Assembly: GCF_905207935.1 (NCBI RefSeq)
Contig: NZ_CAJLNI010000032.1
Coordinates: forward strand, 1-16,574
Direction of reading: 5' to 3'
Length of the DNA: 16,574 nt
Origin: an uncultured Haemophilus sp.
GTDB taxonomy: Bacteria > Pseudomonadota > Gammaproteobacteria > Enterobacterales > Pasteurellaceae
Numbering within the stretch: position 1 is the stretch's first letter; each line of letters opens with the position of its first letter. A program made the translations under genes and the position numbers. Below the pieces are notes generated by a model. It was given only the letters and a program-made list of their open reading frames with translations. It ran no database searches and was not told the DNA's origin. Below are positions 7,171 through 14,266 of this stretch, piece by piece.

Positions 7171-8277
7171 ATGAAGAAACTTATCGCCACTGCGGTGCTC
7201 TCCGCATGTTCCATGGCTTACGCCAATACCGACATTCCAAACTACAATACCGATTCTCATCTGTATGAATTCACTCAAACCTATGACTTAGTTGCGCCAA
7301 AAGGTTCGCAAGGACAAGCGAATCTGTGGGTGCCTTTACCGTTTAATGGCGAGTATCAACAGGTAAAATCTATCCATTTTGAAGGTAACTATTTGGATGC
7401 CTATGTGACAGAAAACAACAAATATGGTGCGAAAACGCTCTTTGCGACTTGGGATAAAGATGCACAAAAACGCGATTTAAAAATCACAATGGTGATTGAA
7501 ACCAAAGATCGTGAACCTATGGTTAAAGGTGCATTAGAAAATTACAAGCCACCAAAAGATGTTCACTATTCTGTTGATGTACAAGAATATTTAAAACCAA
7601 CTCAACATATTAAAACAGATGGTATTGTGAAACAGTTCGCCGATAAGATTGTAGGCACTGAAACCAATCCATTGAAAAAAGCTGAATTGATTCACCAATG
7701 GATCGTCAATAATATGGAACGTGATAATTCCGTTTTAGGCTGTGGCGATGGTGATGTAGAAAAAATTCTGACCACCGGTGTATTAAAAGGTAAATGTACC
7801 GATATCAACTCTGTTTTCGTTGCACTTGCTCGTGCCAGCGGTATTCCTGCTCGTGAAATTTTTGGTATTCGTTTAGGTGCAGCGGATAAAATGGGCAAAT
7901 ATTCCAAAGGTGCATTCGGTAGTGCGGACGAACATGGCGTAGCAAACGTAAGCGGTGGTCAGCATTGTCGTGCTGAATTCTATCTTGCAGGATTCGGCTG
8001 GGTACCTGTTGATTCTGCAGACGTGGCAAAAATGCGTTTAGCGGAGAAAAAATCTGTTGATGATAAGGATACTCAAGCCGTTGCCAAATACTTATTCGGT
8101 AACTGGGAAGCAAACTGGGTTGGCTTTAACCATGCGCGTGACTTCGATTTATATCCGCAACCAGAACTTGCTCCACTCAATAACTTTGGCTATCCGTATG
8201 CCGAAATCGGTGGTGACCCGTTAAATTCATTTGATCCAAAAGAATTTAAATATGACTACGTCTCTAAAAAGCTCTAA
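7171..8277 (+). CDS. Exported transglutaminase-like protein
   Basis: A 368-residue periplasmic protein. The signal peptide MKKLIATAVLSACSMAYA is probably cleaved after A18. An N-terminal beta-rich half (about 20-150) precedes a transglutaminase-like core (about 165-285). A complete cysteine-protease-type triad is visible: C209 in GVLKGKCTDINSVFVALAR, H265 in GGQHCRAEF and D281 in GWVPVDSAD. The segment ARASGIPARE is the classic continuation after the nucleophile. The family includes proteases, amidases and cross-linking enzymes, so the substrate cannot be predicted; there is also a tail of about 85 residues after the triad. AGAAGGAT serves as ribosome binding site 7 bases before the ATG. The 3' end overlaps the MerT-like gene by 26 bases, so the two are coupled. 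With the MerP-like gene it forms a three-gene unit that appears to serve metal handling at the envelope (inference). No uptake signal lies inside. Confidence 0.85.
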   Translation: MKKLIATAVLSACSMAYANTDIPNYNTDSHLYEFTQTYDLVAPKGSQGQANLWVPLPFNGEYQQVKSIHFEGNYLDAYVTENNKYGAKTLFATWDKDAQKRDLKITMVIETKDREPMVKGALENYKPPKDVHYSVDVQEYLKPTQHIKTDGIVKQFADKIVGTETNPLKKAELIHQWIVNNMERDNSVLGCGDGDVEKILTTGVLKGKCTDINSVFVALARASGIPAREIFGIRLGAADKMGKYSKGAFGSADEHGVANVSGGQHCRAEFYLAGFGWVPVDSADVAKMRLAEKKSVDDKDTQAVAKYLFGNWEANWVGFNHARDFDLYPQPELAPLNNFGYPYAEIGGDPLNSFDPKEFKYDYVSKKL

Positions 8278-8614
8278 TAAATCTTTTTGGGTTGCGATTG
8301 CCACCGCGCTAAGTGCTGCGGTGGCATCAACCTTGTGCTGTATTGCGCCTTTAATCTATTTAGTATTTGGCGTGTCATCCACATGGTTGATTGGCTTGGG
8401 TGAATATGATTATTTACGCATTCCTATGCTTATCGTTTCATTATGCGCCTTTGCCTACGGCTTTTGGTTGCTAATGTTTTCCAAAAAAATCATTTGCAGC
8501 AAATACATTTCCCGTAAAAAGCTCATTGTTTTGTATTGGATTGTATTTATCGTCATGCTCTTTTTCTTAACTTATCCAACCATTTTACCGTGGATTTTAG
8601 AGCTTTCTAATTAG
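8252..8614 (+). CDS. MerT-like inner-membrane metal transport protein
   Basis: A 120-residue, three-span membrane protein resembling MerT, which passes mercuric ion from periplasmic MerP into the cytoplasm. Span 1 (about 11-36) holds the key vicinal cysteines C29-C30 in STLCCIAPL, followed by FGVSSTWLIGLG, the MerT signature region. Span 2 is about 57-77 and span 3 about 91-116. The loop between spans 2 and 3 has one cysteine (C82), whereas classical MerT has a cysteine pair there. The ATG at 8252 is preferred to an in-frame TTG at 8231. It overlaps the preceding gene by 26 bases and has a poor ribosome binding site, suggesting translational coupling. There is no mercuric reductase or MerR regulator in the window, so the true cargo may be another soft metal such as copper. 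Confidence 0.8.
   Translation: MTTSLKSSNKSFWVAIATALSAAVASTLCCIAPLIYLVFGVSSTWLIGLGEYDYLRIPMLIVSLCAFAYGFWLLMFSKKIICSKYISRKKLIVLYWIVFIVMLFFLTYPTILPWILELSN
8299..8326 (+). repeat. 9 bp hairpin early in the MerT-like coding region
   Basis: TGCCACCGC (8299-8307) and GCGGTGGCA (8318-8326) are perfect inverted repeats around a 10-base loop, starting 22 bases after the stop of the transglutaminase-like gene. It encodes Ala-rich sequence of the first span, so it may be chance, but it is GC-rich against the local background and could affect coupled translation. Confidence 0.3.
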
Positions 8615-8623
8615 GAACAAAAA

Positions 8624-8902
8624 ATGAAGAAATTAACGACCGCACTTTTGCTTTCATTATTCACCTTCTCTGTCGCACAGGCGGAAGAAACAAAGCAAGT
8701 TGTGCTAAAAGTGAATGAAATGAACTGCCAGCTTTGTGCTTATTTGGTGAATAAAGAATTACGTAATATTAATGGCGTGATTTCCACTAAAGCCTCCATT
8801 AAAGATAGAACTGTGACTGTTGTAGAAGATCCAAAAGTTTCTGATGAGCAATTGATTAATGCGATTCATAAATTGGAATATACGGCGGAAGTGATTAAGT
8901 AA
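8624..8902 (+). CDS. MerP-like periplasmic heavy-metal-binding protein
   Basis: A 92-residue protein with a signal peptide (MKKLTTALLLSLFTFSVAQA, cleavage after A20) followed by a single heavy-metal-associated domain of about 70 residues. The metal-binding loop is EMNCQLC with C35 and C38, corresponding to the GMTCxxC of MerP and copper chaperones. The rest (INGVISTKASIKDRTVTV, DEQLINAIHKLEYTAEV) follows the usual beta-alpha-beta-beta-alpha-beta pattern. It most likely binds a soft metal ion in the periplasm and hands it to the MerT-like protein 9 bases upstream. AGGAAC serves as ribosome binding site about 7 bases before the ATG. An uptake signal (8639-8647) encodes Thr-Ala-Leu in the signal peptide. 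The metal (mercury, copper or another) is not determined by the sequence. Confidence 0.87.
   Translation: MKKLTTALLLSLFTFSVAQAEETKQVVLKVNEMNCQLCAYLVNKELRNINGVISTKASIKDRTVTVVEDPKVSDEQLINAIHKLEYTAEVIK
8639..8647 (-). repeat. Uptake signal inside the MerP-like signal peptide
   Basis: ACCGCACTT is the complement of AAGTGCGGT and codes for Thr6-Ala7-Leu8, at the same residues as in DsbC. Confidence 0.85.
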
Positions 8903-8916
8903 AGCGGTGAAAAATA

Positions 8917-8970
8917 AAAGTGCGGTCAATTTTGTGAAGTTTTAAAACTCATTAGAATTGACCGCACTTT
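8917..8970 (+). terminator. Uptake-signal hairpin terminator after the MerP-like gene
   Basis: Opposed uptake signals form a perfect 15 bp stem AAAGTGCGGTCAATT / AATTGACCGCACTTT around a 24-base loop that itself contains the palindrome AGTTTTAAAACT. Only a short T-run (TTTATAT) follows. It ends the three-gene cassette and lies 86 bases from the stop of the converging small gene. Confidence 0.75.
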
Positions 8971-9056
8971 ATATCTGAACATTTAAAATTACATTCTACT
9001 CAAATATCCAGCTATCCAATATTTTTAAATGTGTACTTGTTTGAATATTTTCGAGA

Positions 9057-9278
9057 TTACCATCGCTTATTTCTAACTTCAATTATCAAAACTAAAGTCG
9101 CCATTGCAGCAGAGCCATTTAACCAAAAAGATGCCATTTTCTTAAAATCAGAAAAAGAATAATTATCAAGCTTTAGAAGCAGCTCAAATAAACTAAACGC
9201 TAACGTAAAAAATGTAAAACAAATAATAAATATAATTATCCAAAATATAAGATATTGAAGTAATAGCTTAGTTTTCAA
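9057..9278 (-). CDS. Small two-span membrane protein of unknown function
   Basis: A 73-residue frame that I do not recognise. Hydrophobic stretches at about 6-33 (LQYLIFWIIIFIICFTFFTL onward) and 48-66 (MASFWLNGSAAMATLVLIIE) would span the membrane. A short loop, KLDNYSFSDFKK, lies between them and a basic end, RNKRW, follows. The start codon is TTG (9276-9278), supported by a strong ribosome binding site GGGAGG four bases upstream and a promoter-like pair at 9312-9339. This makes it more than a chance frame despite its size and very AT-rich sequence. It has no uptake signal and converges with the MerP-like cassette. It resembles small inner-membrane or toxin-like peptides only in general layout, and no function is assigned. 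Confidence 0.6.
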   Translation of the reverse strand: MKTKLLLQYLIFWIIIFIICFTFFTLAFSLFELLLKLDNYSFSDFKKMASFWLNGSAAMATLVLIIEVRNKRW

Positions 9279-9282
9279 TATT

Positions 9283-9288
9283 CCTCCC
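9283..9288 (-). promoter_or_regulatory. Ribosome binding site deciding the TTG start of the small membrane protein
   Basis: GGGAGG on the minus strand, followed by AATA and TTG. It is one of the strongest Shine-Dalgarno matches in the window and sets the start of the 73-residue protein. Confidence 0.6.
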
Positions 9289-9311
9289 GATAAATAGAGT
9301 CATTATTAAAT

Positions 9312-9339
9312 ATATTACTACTTTAACTATGTTTATCAA
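9312..9339 (-). promoter_or_regulatory. Candidate promoter of the small membrane protein gene
   Basis: Minus strand TTGATA (9339-9334, five of six consensus), a 16-base spacer and TAATAT (9317-9312, four of six), with the -10 about 33 bases before the TTG start. Confidence 0.45.
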
Positions 9340-9384
9340 ACCATCTCTAATGACTAGGTATGATGTTGCATTGAGTTTAAATAC

Positions 9385-9412
9385 AAAGTGCGGTCAAAAT
9401 TGACCGCACTTT
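9385..9412. terminator. Uptake-signal hairpin terminator downstream of sodC
   Basis: Opposed uptake signals (9386-9394 and 9403-9411) form a 12 bp perfect stem AAAGTGCGGTCA / TGACCGCACTTT with a 4-base loop. It lies 20 bases after the sodC stop. The T-run is longer on the plus strand (TTTTTTT) than on the sodC strand (TTTG), so sodC termination may be less sharp. It also insulates the small gene's promoter from sodC transcription. Confidence 0.8.
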
Positions 9413-9432
9413 TTTATCTTTCGATAATCGAC

Positions 9433-9993
9433 TTATTTAATCACGCCACATGCCATACGTGGGCCGCCACCGCCAAGTGGAGCTGGATGATCTGAGTGGT
9501 TATCGCCACCTGCGTGAATCATAATAGAGTGACCACGAACTTCATCTAATTTTTTAAGACGTGGCGCTAAAACAGGATTAGTTGCTGTACCATCATGTAA
9601 TACAGTTAAAGCAGGTAAGTCACCTAAGTGAGCATCATCTTGCCATGGGTAACCGTGTTGTTTTGCGCCTTTAGGATCCCAGTGACCGCCAGCCGCTAAA
9701 CCTGCTGTTAATTTACCGTCTTTTTCTTTTGGATCACAGCTTGGATTTTCATGAATGTGGAAACCATGTAAACCTTCAGCTAAACCTTGTAGATTTGGTG
9801 TAAACACTAAACCATAATTTGATTCAGTAATAGTTACAGTCCCTACATCTTTGTTACCATTTGCAGGATCTAATTGTTGTACTTTTACTTCGATTGAAGG
9901 ACCTGCTGGTTTTGCCATATGGTCATGTGCATTTGCCACGCCAGCAGCACAAATTCCGCTGATTGCTAATGCTAAGAGAGTTTTCATTTTCAT
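9433..9993 (-). CDS. sodC: Periplasmic copper/zinc superoxide dismutase
   Basis: SodC converts superoxide to oxygen and hydrogen peroxide in the periplasm, protecting against host oxidative attack. The ATG at 9993 gives 186 residues beginning MKMKTLLALAISGICAAG, a signal peptide cleaved after ANA (A22), leaving the His-rich start HDHM. AAGGAG lies 6 bases before this ATG; another ATG directly upstream (9996) and one two codons in are possible, while a start at 10023 lacks a ribosome site. Copper ligands are H79 and H81 in GFHIHEN, H104 in GGHWDP and H160 in IMIHAGG. Zinc ligands are H104, H113, H122 and D125 in DDAHLGD. The structural disulfide is C86 to C182. All ligands are intact, so it should be active. 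The sequence is strongly like the Haemophilus-type SodC. No uptake signal lies inside the gene. Confidence 0.97.
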   Translation of the reverse strand: MKMKTLLALAISGICAAGVANAHDHMAKPAGPSIEVKVQQLDPANGNKDVGTVTITESNYGLVFTPNLQGLAEGLHGFHIHENPSCDPKEKDGKLTAGLAAGGHWDPKGAKQHGYPWQDDAHLGDLPALTVLHDGTATNPVLAPRLKKLDEVRGHSIMIHAGGDNHSDHPAPLGGGGPRMACGVIK

Positions 9994-10102
9994 CATAAGC
10001 TCCTTTACTTTAGAAAGACTCAAATTAATTCTACCTAAATACCAATAAAAAAATAGTGGTTTATATTAAATATTTGACAATTAAATTGATTTGACTTTTC
10101 TA

Positions 10103-11512
10103 TCAATCAAACCTATCCGCCAATAAAAACTGTAAAACTGCATCCATTCTTAAATGCGGGATGCTTTCACCTTGTTGTAAAACTTGAGGTTCAAAGGAAT
10201 CAAAATCAAAAGATTGTTTTGACCAGAACTCTGCATTAGGTAGTTTACTTGGAACAGATCCTGGATAAAGCGTAACAAGTTGCTTATCTAAAGAACGCAC
10301 ACCTTGAATAGCTTTGATTTGTTTACCGTTTTGATTAACTAAAACTTGTTTTGTCGCTCGAATCGCAGCAATTGCCGTGTATTCTGTATCAATCCCTTCA
10401 AATTCAACATGACGACCGCCCTCTTGCACCAATTGGCGCATCAGACTAATTAAGTTTTGAATTTGATCTGTCGTGATATGATCGGCTTTTGTTGCCACAA
10501 ACATGAGCTTATCAATATTCGGGGAAAACAAACGATTAAGTAAATTGCGTTTCCCATAATGGAAATTTTTGAAAAGCTGATTAAGCCCTGTTTGCATATC
10601 AATAAAAGCTTGTTGGCTATGATTTAGTGGCGTTAAGCAATCGGCTAAAATTACTTGGCGATCAAAAGTAGAAAAATAATTTTCATAAAAGCCTTTCACC
10701 ACCTTATTACGATAATAATCATATCGCTTATTCAACACAGCAAAATAGCTATTGGATTTCGCTTCTTTTTTCAGTTTTAACCATTGTTCTTCCGACAAGA
10801 GCAATAACGGGAAAAATTGTAATACAGGTGCACCTTCTAATTCCCCAGGCAAGACAAATCGGCCAGGTTGAATAAATTGCATTCCTTCTGCTTTGCAAGC
10901 AAGCAAATAATCGGTATAAGATTTTGCAATCTGCGCTAAAACATCTTCATTGACGACCGCACTTAAATCGAGTTTTTTCAGTTTATCCAACCAATCTTGC
11001 GCAAACTGTTGACGAATACCCAATGTAATTTTGGCTTGTTCAAGTGACCATTGTTGAAAATCTAAATTCAGCAAAGGTAAATCCAATAGCCATTCACCTG
11101 GGTAATCAAAAATATCCAAGTATAATGTACCACGTTCTTTAAAATGGCGAAGTAAGCCCGATTGGCGTTCAAAACGAATAGCAAGACGTGTTTCACTTAC
11201 CCCTCGGGTAGATTGGCACCATTGTGGTGGATTATTCATTAAATCATTGAGATTCGCTTCATAATCAAAACGTGGAATACTTAAATCCTGCTGTGGCACA
11301 CGTTTTACTGCCAAAATAGATTGATTTCGGGCAGCCTCAAATAAAGGAAGATGAGCATTCCCCTCTTGATTAATATGTAACAATTGATTAATCAAGCTCG
11401 TAATAAAGGCTGTTTTACCGCTTCGACTTAGCCCTGTCACAGCTAAACGTAAAGTGCGGTCAAATCCACGATTGATTATTTGATTAATTTCCCGATTAAT
11501 TGATTTAAACAT
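10103..11512 (-). CDS. ycjX: YcjX-like P-loop NTPase (DUF463)
   Basis: A 469-residue cytoplasmic nucleotide-binding protein. The Walker A loop is GLSRSGKTA (27-35) after the conserved start INRGFDRTLRLAVT. A second motif, FDYPGEWLLDLP (135-146), resembles the G3 region of GTPases. MFVATKADHI in the second half fits the TKxD-type base-recognition motif. YcjX proteins are stress-linked GTP/ATP-binding proteins; in E. coli the gene belongs to the phage-shock regulon and lies next to ycjF, but the activity in cells is not well defined. The ATG at 11512 has AGGA only one base away, a tight spacing, yet it matches the family N-terminus. It diverges from sapA and is followed by sodC on the same strand after 109 bases. 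Two uptake signals (10956-10964, 11452-11460) lie inside. Confidence 0.93.
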   Translation of the reverse strand: MFKSINREINQIINRGFDRTLRLAVTGLSRSGKTAFITSLINQLLHINQEGNAHLPLFEAARNQSILAVKRVPQQDLSIPRFDYEANLNDLMNNPPQWCQSTRGVSETRLAIRFERQSGLLRHFKERGTLYLDIFDYPGEWLLDLPLLNLDFQQWSLEQAKITLGIRQQFAQDWLDKLKKLDLSAVVNEDVLAQIAKSYTDYLLACKAEGMQFIQPGRFVLPGELEGAPVLQFFPLLLLSEEQWLKLKKEAKSNSYFAVLNKRYDYYRNKVVKGFYENYFSTFDRQVILADCLTPLNHSQQAFIDMQTGLNQLFKNFHYGKRNLLNRLFSPNIDKLMFVATKADHITTDQIQNLISLMRQLVQEGGRHVEFEGIDTEYTAIAAIRATKQVLVNQNGKQIKAIQGVRSLDKQLVTLYPGSVPSKLPNAEFWSKQSFDFDSFEPQVLQQGESIPHLRMDAVLQFLLADRFD

Positions 11513-11550
11513 ATCCTAAGAATCCAATAACTAGCCATTTTTGCCAAGAT

Positions 11551-11578
11551 ATTTTACAATTCACTCAATTTATCACAA
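11551..11578 (-). promoter_or_regulatory. Candidate promoter for ycjX
   Basis: Minus strand TTGTGA (11578-11573, four of six), a 16-base spacer and TAAAAT (11556-11551, five of six), about 38 bases before the ycjX ATG. It sits in the 88-base gap shared with sapA, where I could not identify an equally good plus-strand promoter. Confidence 0.45.
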
Positions 11579-11600
11579 AACGGTCTTTAATAATAAAGCT

Positions 11601-13301
11601 ATGTTACGTCGAAATGTCACTTTTTGTTTTTTATTGTGTGGGTTGAGCCAAATTAATCTGGCACAAGCCGCGCCAAGCATACCCAAAATGCTGACAGAAA
11701 ACGGCTTAACATACTGCACGAATGCATCGGGCTTTTCCTTTAACCCGCAAACTGCAGACGCAGGCACCAGTATGAATGTAGTGACGGAGCAAATTTATAA
11801 CAAACTATTTGATATTAAAGATCATAGTGCTACGCTTGTTCCAGTATTGGCTCAATCCTATTCAATTTCATCTGATGGCAAACAAATTCTTATTAATCTT
11901 CGTAAAGGGGTGAAATTCCATCGTACTCCTTGGTTTACACCAACTCGTGACTTTAATGCCGAAGATGTGGTCTTTTCGATTAATCGTGTTTTAGGGCACG
12001 ATACTTATCTGCCGACCCTTTCAGATGATGTGGTAACTTACAAAAATCCACAATATAGAATCTTCCACGAGCAAGCCAAAAAGGTACACTTTCCGTATTT
12101 TGAAAGTATTAAGCTGAATCAAAAAATTAAAAGTATCACGGCAACGAATCCTTATCAGGTCCAAATTGAACTGTTTGAACCCGATGCGTCAATTCTGTCG
12201 CATCTTGCCAGTCAGTACTCTATTATTTTCTCGCAAGAATATGCGTATCAATTAAGTGCTGATGATAACCTCACCCAATTGGACACTCACCCTGTTGGCA
12301 CGGGCCCTTATCAAGTGAAAGATTACGTTTATAACCAGTATGTTCGCTTGGTACGCAATGAGGATTATTGGAAAAAAGAAGCCAAAATTAAAAATATTAT
12401 TGTGGATCTTTCGGCGGATCGTACAGGGCGTTTAATTAAATTCTTTAATAATGAATGTCAAATCGCCTCTTATCCTGAAGTCAGCCAACTCGGTTTATTA
12501 AGTGAAAAGGACGACCGTTATTATCTGCAATCTACGGATGGAATGAACTTGGCCTATTTGGCTTTCAATTTCCAAAAGCCATTAATGCAAGATAAAACCA
12601 TTCGCCAAGCCATTTCGCAAAGCTTAAACCGTTTTAGAATTGTGCGAAATATTTACCACAATACAGCAACCGTAGCGAATAATATTATTCCTGATATTTC
12701 TTGGGCTTCTGCGATTAATACGCCTGATTTTTCTTATGATTATCAGCCCTCTGAAGCGGAAAAAACGTTACGCGATAAAAAACTCACGTTAAATATGTGG
12801 GTGATGAATGAAGAGCAAGTGTATAACCCTGCCCCTATTAAAATGGCGGAGCTCATTAAATGGGATTTAGCCAAAGCGGGAGTGGATGTTAAAGTGCGGT
12901 CAGTCACACGCACGTTTTTAATCGAACAATTACGCAAAGGTACAGAAGATTACGATTTAATCTTAACGGGTTGGCTTGCTGGAAACCTTGATCCTGACGG
13001 CTTTATGCGCCCGATTTTAAGTTGTGATACACAAAAGGAAATCACTAATCTATCCAATTGGTGTAACCCTGAATTCGATAAGATGATGGATCGCGCACTA
13101 TCCACCAATCATTTGTATGAACGGTCTAAAGCGTATAACAATGCACAAGAGCTCATCTTAAACGAATTACCTATTGTGCCAATTGCAAACGTAAAACGAC
13201 TTTTAGTCGCACGTGGTAATGTAAAAGGAATTGAGATGACCCCATTTGGTAGCATCAATTTTTCTACCTTGTATTTCATGAAAAATAAGGAGAAAAAATA
13301 A
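11601..13301 (+). CDS. sapA: Periplasmic peptide-binding protein SapA
   Basis: The binding protein of the Sap ABC transporter. In Haemophilus it is known to bind host antimicrobial peptides and heme and pass them to SapBC for import. It belongs to the family 5 solute-binding proteins (DppA/OppA type). The ATG at 11601 is chosen over an in-frame TTG at 11541. It gives 566 residues and a normal signal peptide (MLRRNVTFCFLLCG..., cleavage near AQA, residue 23), although the ribosome site is weak. Family features include LVPVLAQSYSISSDGKQI, INLRKGVKFH, FNAEDVVFSINRVL, HPVGTGPYQVKDY and, near the end, LNELPIVPI. The TAA overlaps the sapB ATG (TAATG), with AAGGAG upstream of it. An uptake signal is at 12892-12900. 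Confidence 0.95.
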   Translation: MLRRNVTFCFLLCGLSQINLAQAAPSIPKMLTENGLTYCTNASGFSFNPQTADAGTSMNVVTEQIYNKLFDIKDHSATLVPVLAQSYSISSDGKQILINLRKGVKFHRTPWFTPTRDFNAEDVVFSINRVLGHDTYLPTLSDDVVTYKNPQYRIFHEQAKKVHFPYFESIKLNQKIKSITATNPYQVQIELFEPDASILSHLASQYSIIFSQEYAYQLSADDNLTQLDTHPVGTGPYQVKDYVYNQYVRLVRNEDYWKKEAKIKNIIVDLSADRTGRLIKFFNNECQIASYPEVSQLGLLSEKDDRYYLQSTDGMNLAYLAFNFQKPLMQDKTIRQAISQSLNRFRIVRNIYHNTATVANNIIPDISWASAINTPDFSYDYQPSEAEKTLRDKKLTLNMWVMNEEQVYNPAPIKMAELIKWDLAKAGVDVKVRSVTRTFLIEQLRKGTEDYDLILTGWLAGNLDPDGFMRPILSCDTQKEITNLSNWCNPEFDKMMDRALSTNHLYERSKAYNNAQELILNELPIVPIANVKRLLVARGNVKGIEMTPFGSINFSTLYFMKNKEKK

Positions 13302-14266
13302 TGCTCTTTTCAGCAATTCGTTATGTCATTTGGGTAAGCATTTTATTATTGATTTTATCCGTATTAAGTTTTGTGATTTTAATGCGAGATCCACTCAATG
13401 CCGATCTTGTCACAAATAACATTTATAGTGCTTATTATCATTACCTTACATCATTGTTACAGGGCGATTTAGGGATTACCTATAACGGCGGAGAATCGTT
13501 AAAAGATTTAATTTTTACTGTATTACCACCCACATTAGAGCTCTGTTTTACCGCACTTTTATTGGCTTGCATCTTAGGTATTCCTCTCGGCGTATTAAGT
13601 GCGGTCTATAATCAGCGTCCTTGTGCACGCGCATTGCAAAGTATCTCTAATGTTGGTTTGTCTATTCCTATTTTCTGGTTTGCCCCGATTTTACTCTATG
13701 TAGCAGCGATTCAAAGCTGGGAGATTGCAGCCATTGGGCAGTATAATTTACTGTATGAAATCAAACCTATCACAGGCTTCCCTACCATTGATATGTGGTT
13801 TGTTGATGTCCCTTACAGAACCAAAATCGTACAAAACGTTTTACAGCATTTAGCCTTACCGACATTAGTACTTTGTATTCTGCCGACAATGGAATTTATC
13901 CGAATCATTCAGCAACGAGCTGATTATTTACTTCAACAAGAATATGCAAAAGCGGCTGTAACACGTGGATGGTCGAAATGGACGATTTTAAAACGTTACG
14001 TTTTTCGTAATACATTTCCATTATTGATTCCACAGCTTACTCGCGTATTTACCTTAGTATTAACACAATGTATGTTGGTTGAAAACGTTTTAGGTTGGCC
14101 GGGAATCGGGCGTTGGCTGATTGATGCCGTAACCCAACAAGATTACAACAGTATTTCAGCTGGTGTCGTAGTGATCGGTGTTTGCATCATCATTATTGAT
14201 ACCTTAGCCAAGTCGCTGATGTTTATGTTAGATCCATTTAATAAGAAGGGCTGGTATGCAAGATAG
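13301..14266 (+). CDS. sapB: Sap peptide ABC transporter permease SapB
   Basis: An inner-membrane permease of the DppB/OppB type; it pairs with SapC to form the channel. The 321 residues equal the usual SapB length. The first span is at about 8-28, a periplasmic loop with LLQGDLGITYNGGES follows, and further spans lie at about 80-100, 118-136, 183-200, 240-260 and 285-310. The cytoplasmic EAA loop that contacts the ATPases is EYAKAAVTRGWSKWTILKRY (214-233), continuing VFRNTFP. GWPGIGRWLIDAV near the C-terminus is typical. The ATG shares a base with the sapA stop and has AAGGAG 8 bases upstream. The stop overlaps sapC by 11 bases. Two uptake signals close together (13550-13558, 13597-13605), in opposite directions, encode Thr-Ala-Leu and Ser-Ala-Val. 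Confidence 0.96.
   Translation: MLFSAIRYVIWVSILLLILSVLSFVILMRDPLNADLVTNNIYSAYYHYLTSLLQGDLGITYNGGESLKDLIFTVLPPTLELCFTALLLACILGIPLGVLSAVYNQRPCARALQSISNVGLSIPIFWFAPILLYVAAIQSWEIAAIGQYNLLYEIKPITGFPTIDMWFVDVPYRTKIVQNVLQHLALPTLVLCILPTMEFIRIIQQRADYLLQQEYAKAAVTRGWSKWTILKRYVFRNTFPLLIPQLTRVFTLVLTQCMLVENVLGWPGIGRWLIDAVTQQDYNSISAGVVVIGVCIIIIDTLAKSLMFMLDPFNKKGWYAR

Larger units (their letters stand above)
1321..13605. repeat. Dispersed DNA uptake signal sequences (20 exact copies)
   Basis: The 9-base Haemophilus uptake signal is seen as AAGTGCGGT starting at 2007, 2828, 3739, 4625, 5549, 5891, 6798, 8918, 9386, 11452, 12892 and 13597. The complement ACCGCACTT starts at 1321, 5908, 6583, 8639, 8961, 9403, 10956 and 13550. 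A one-base variant (AAGTGCGGA) is at about 307. Six copies form three intergenic hairpins; the remaining 14 are inside genes and mostly read as Thr-Ala-Leu or Ser-Ala-Val. None occurs after 13605. These sites bias which DNA the competent cell takes up. Confidence 0.95.

Noticed and set aside
7805..8113. 102-codon minus-strand frame inside the transglutaminase-like gene
   Set aside because: It lies wholly opposite the conserved catalytic core, with no ribosome site, signal or family motif.
10074..10079. Perfect TTGACA on the plus strand between sodC and ycjX
   Set aside because: No acceptable -10 follows at 16-18 bases and it would transcribe against ycjX.
10088..10108. TTGAT ... ATCAA half-sites resembling an FNR box
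   Set aside because: The half-sites are 11 bases apart instead of 4 and lie at the end of ycjX, not at a promoter position.
11541..11600. TTG start for SapA 20 codons upstream
   Set aside because: It would place a polar extension before the signal peptide and would begin within the region carrying the divergent ycjX promoter.
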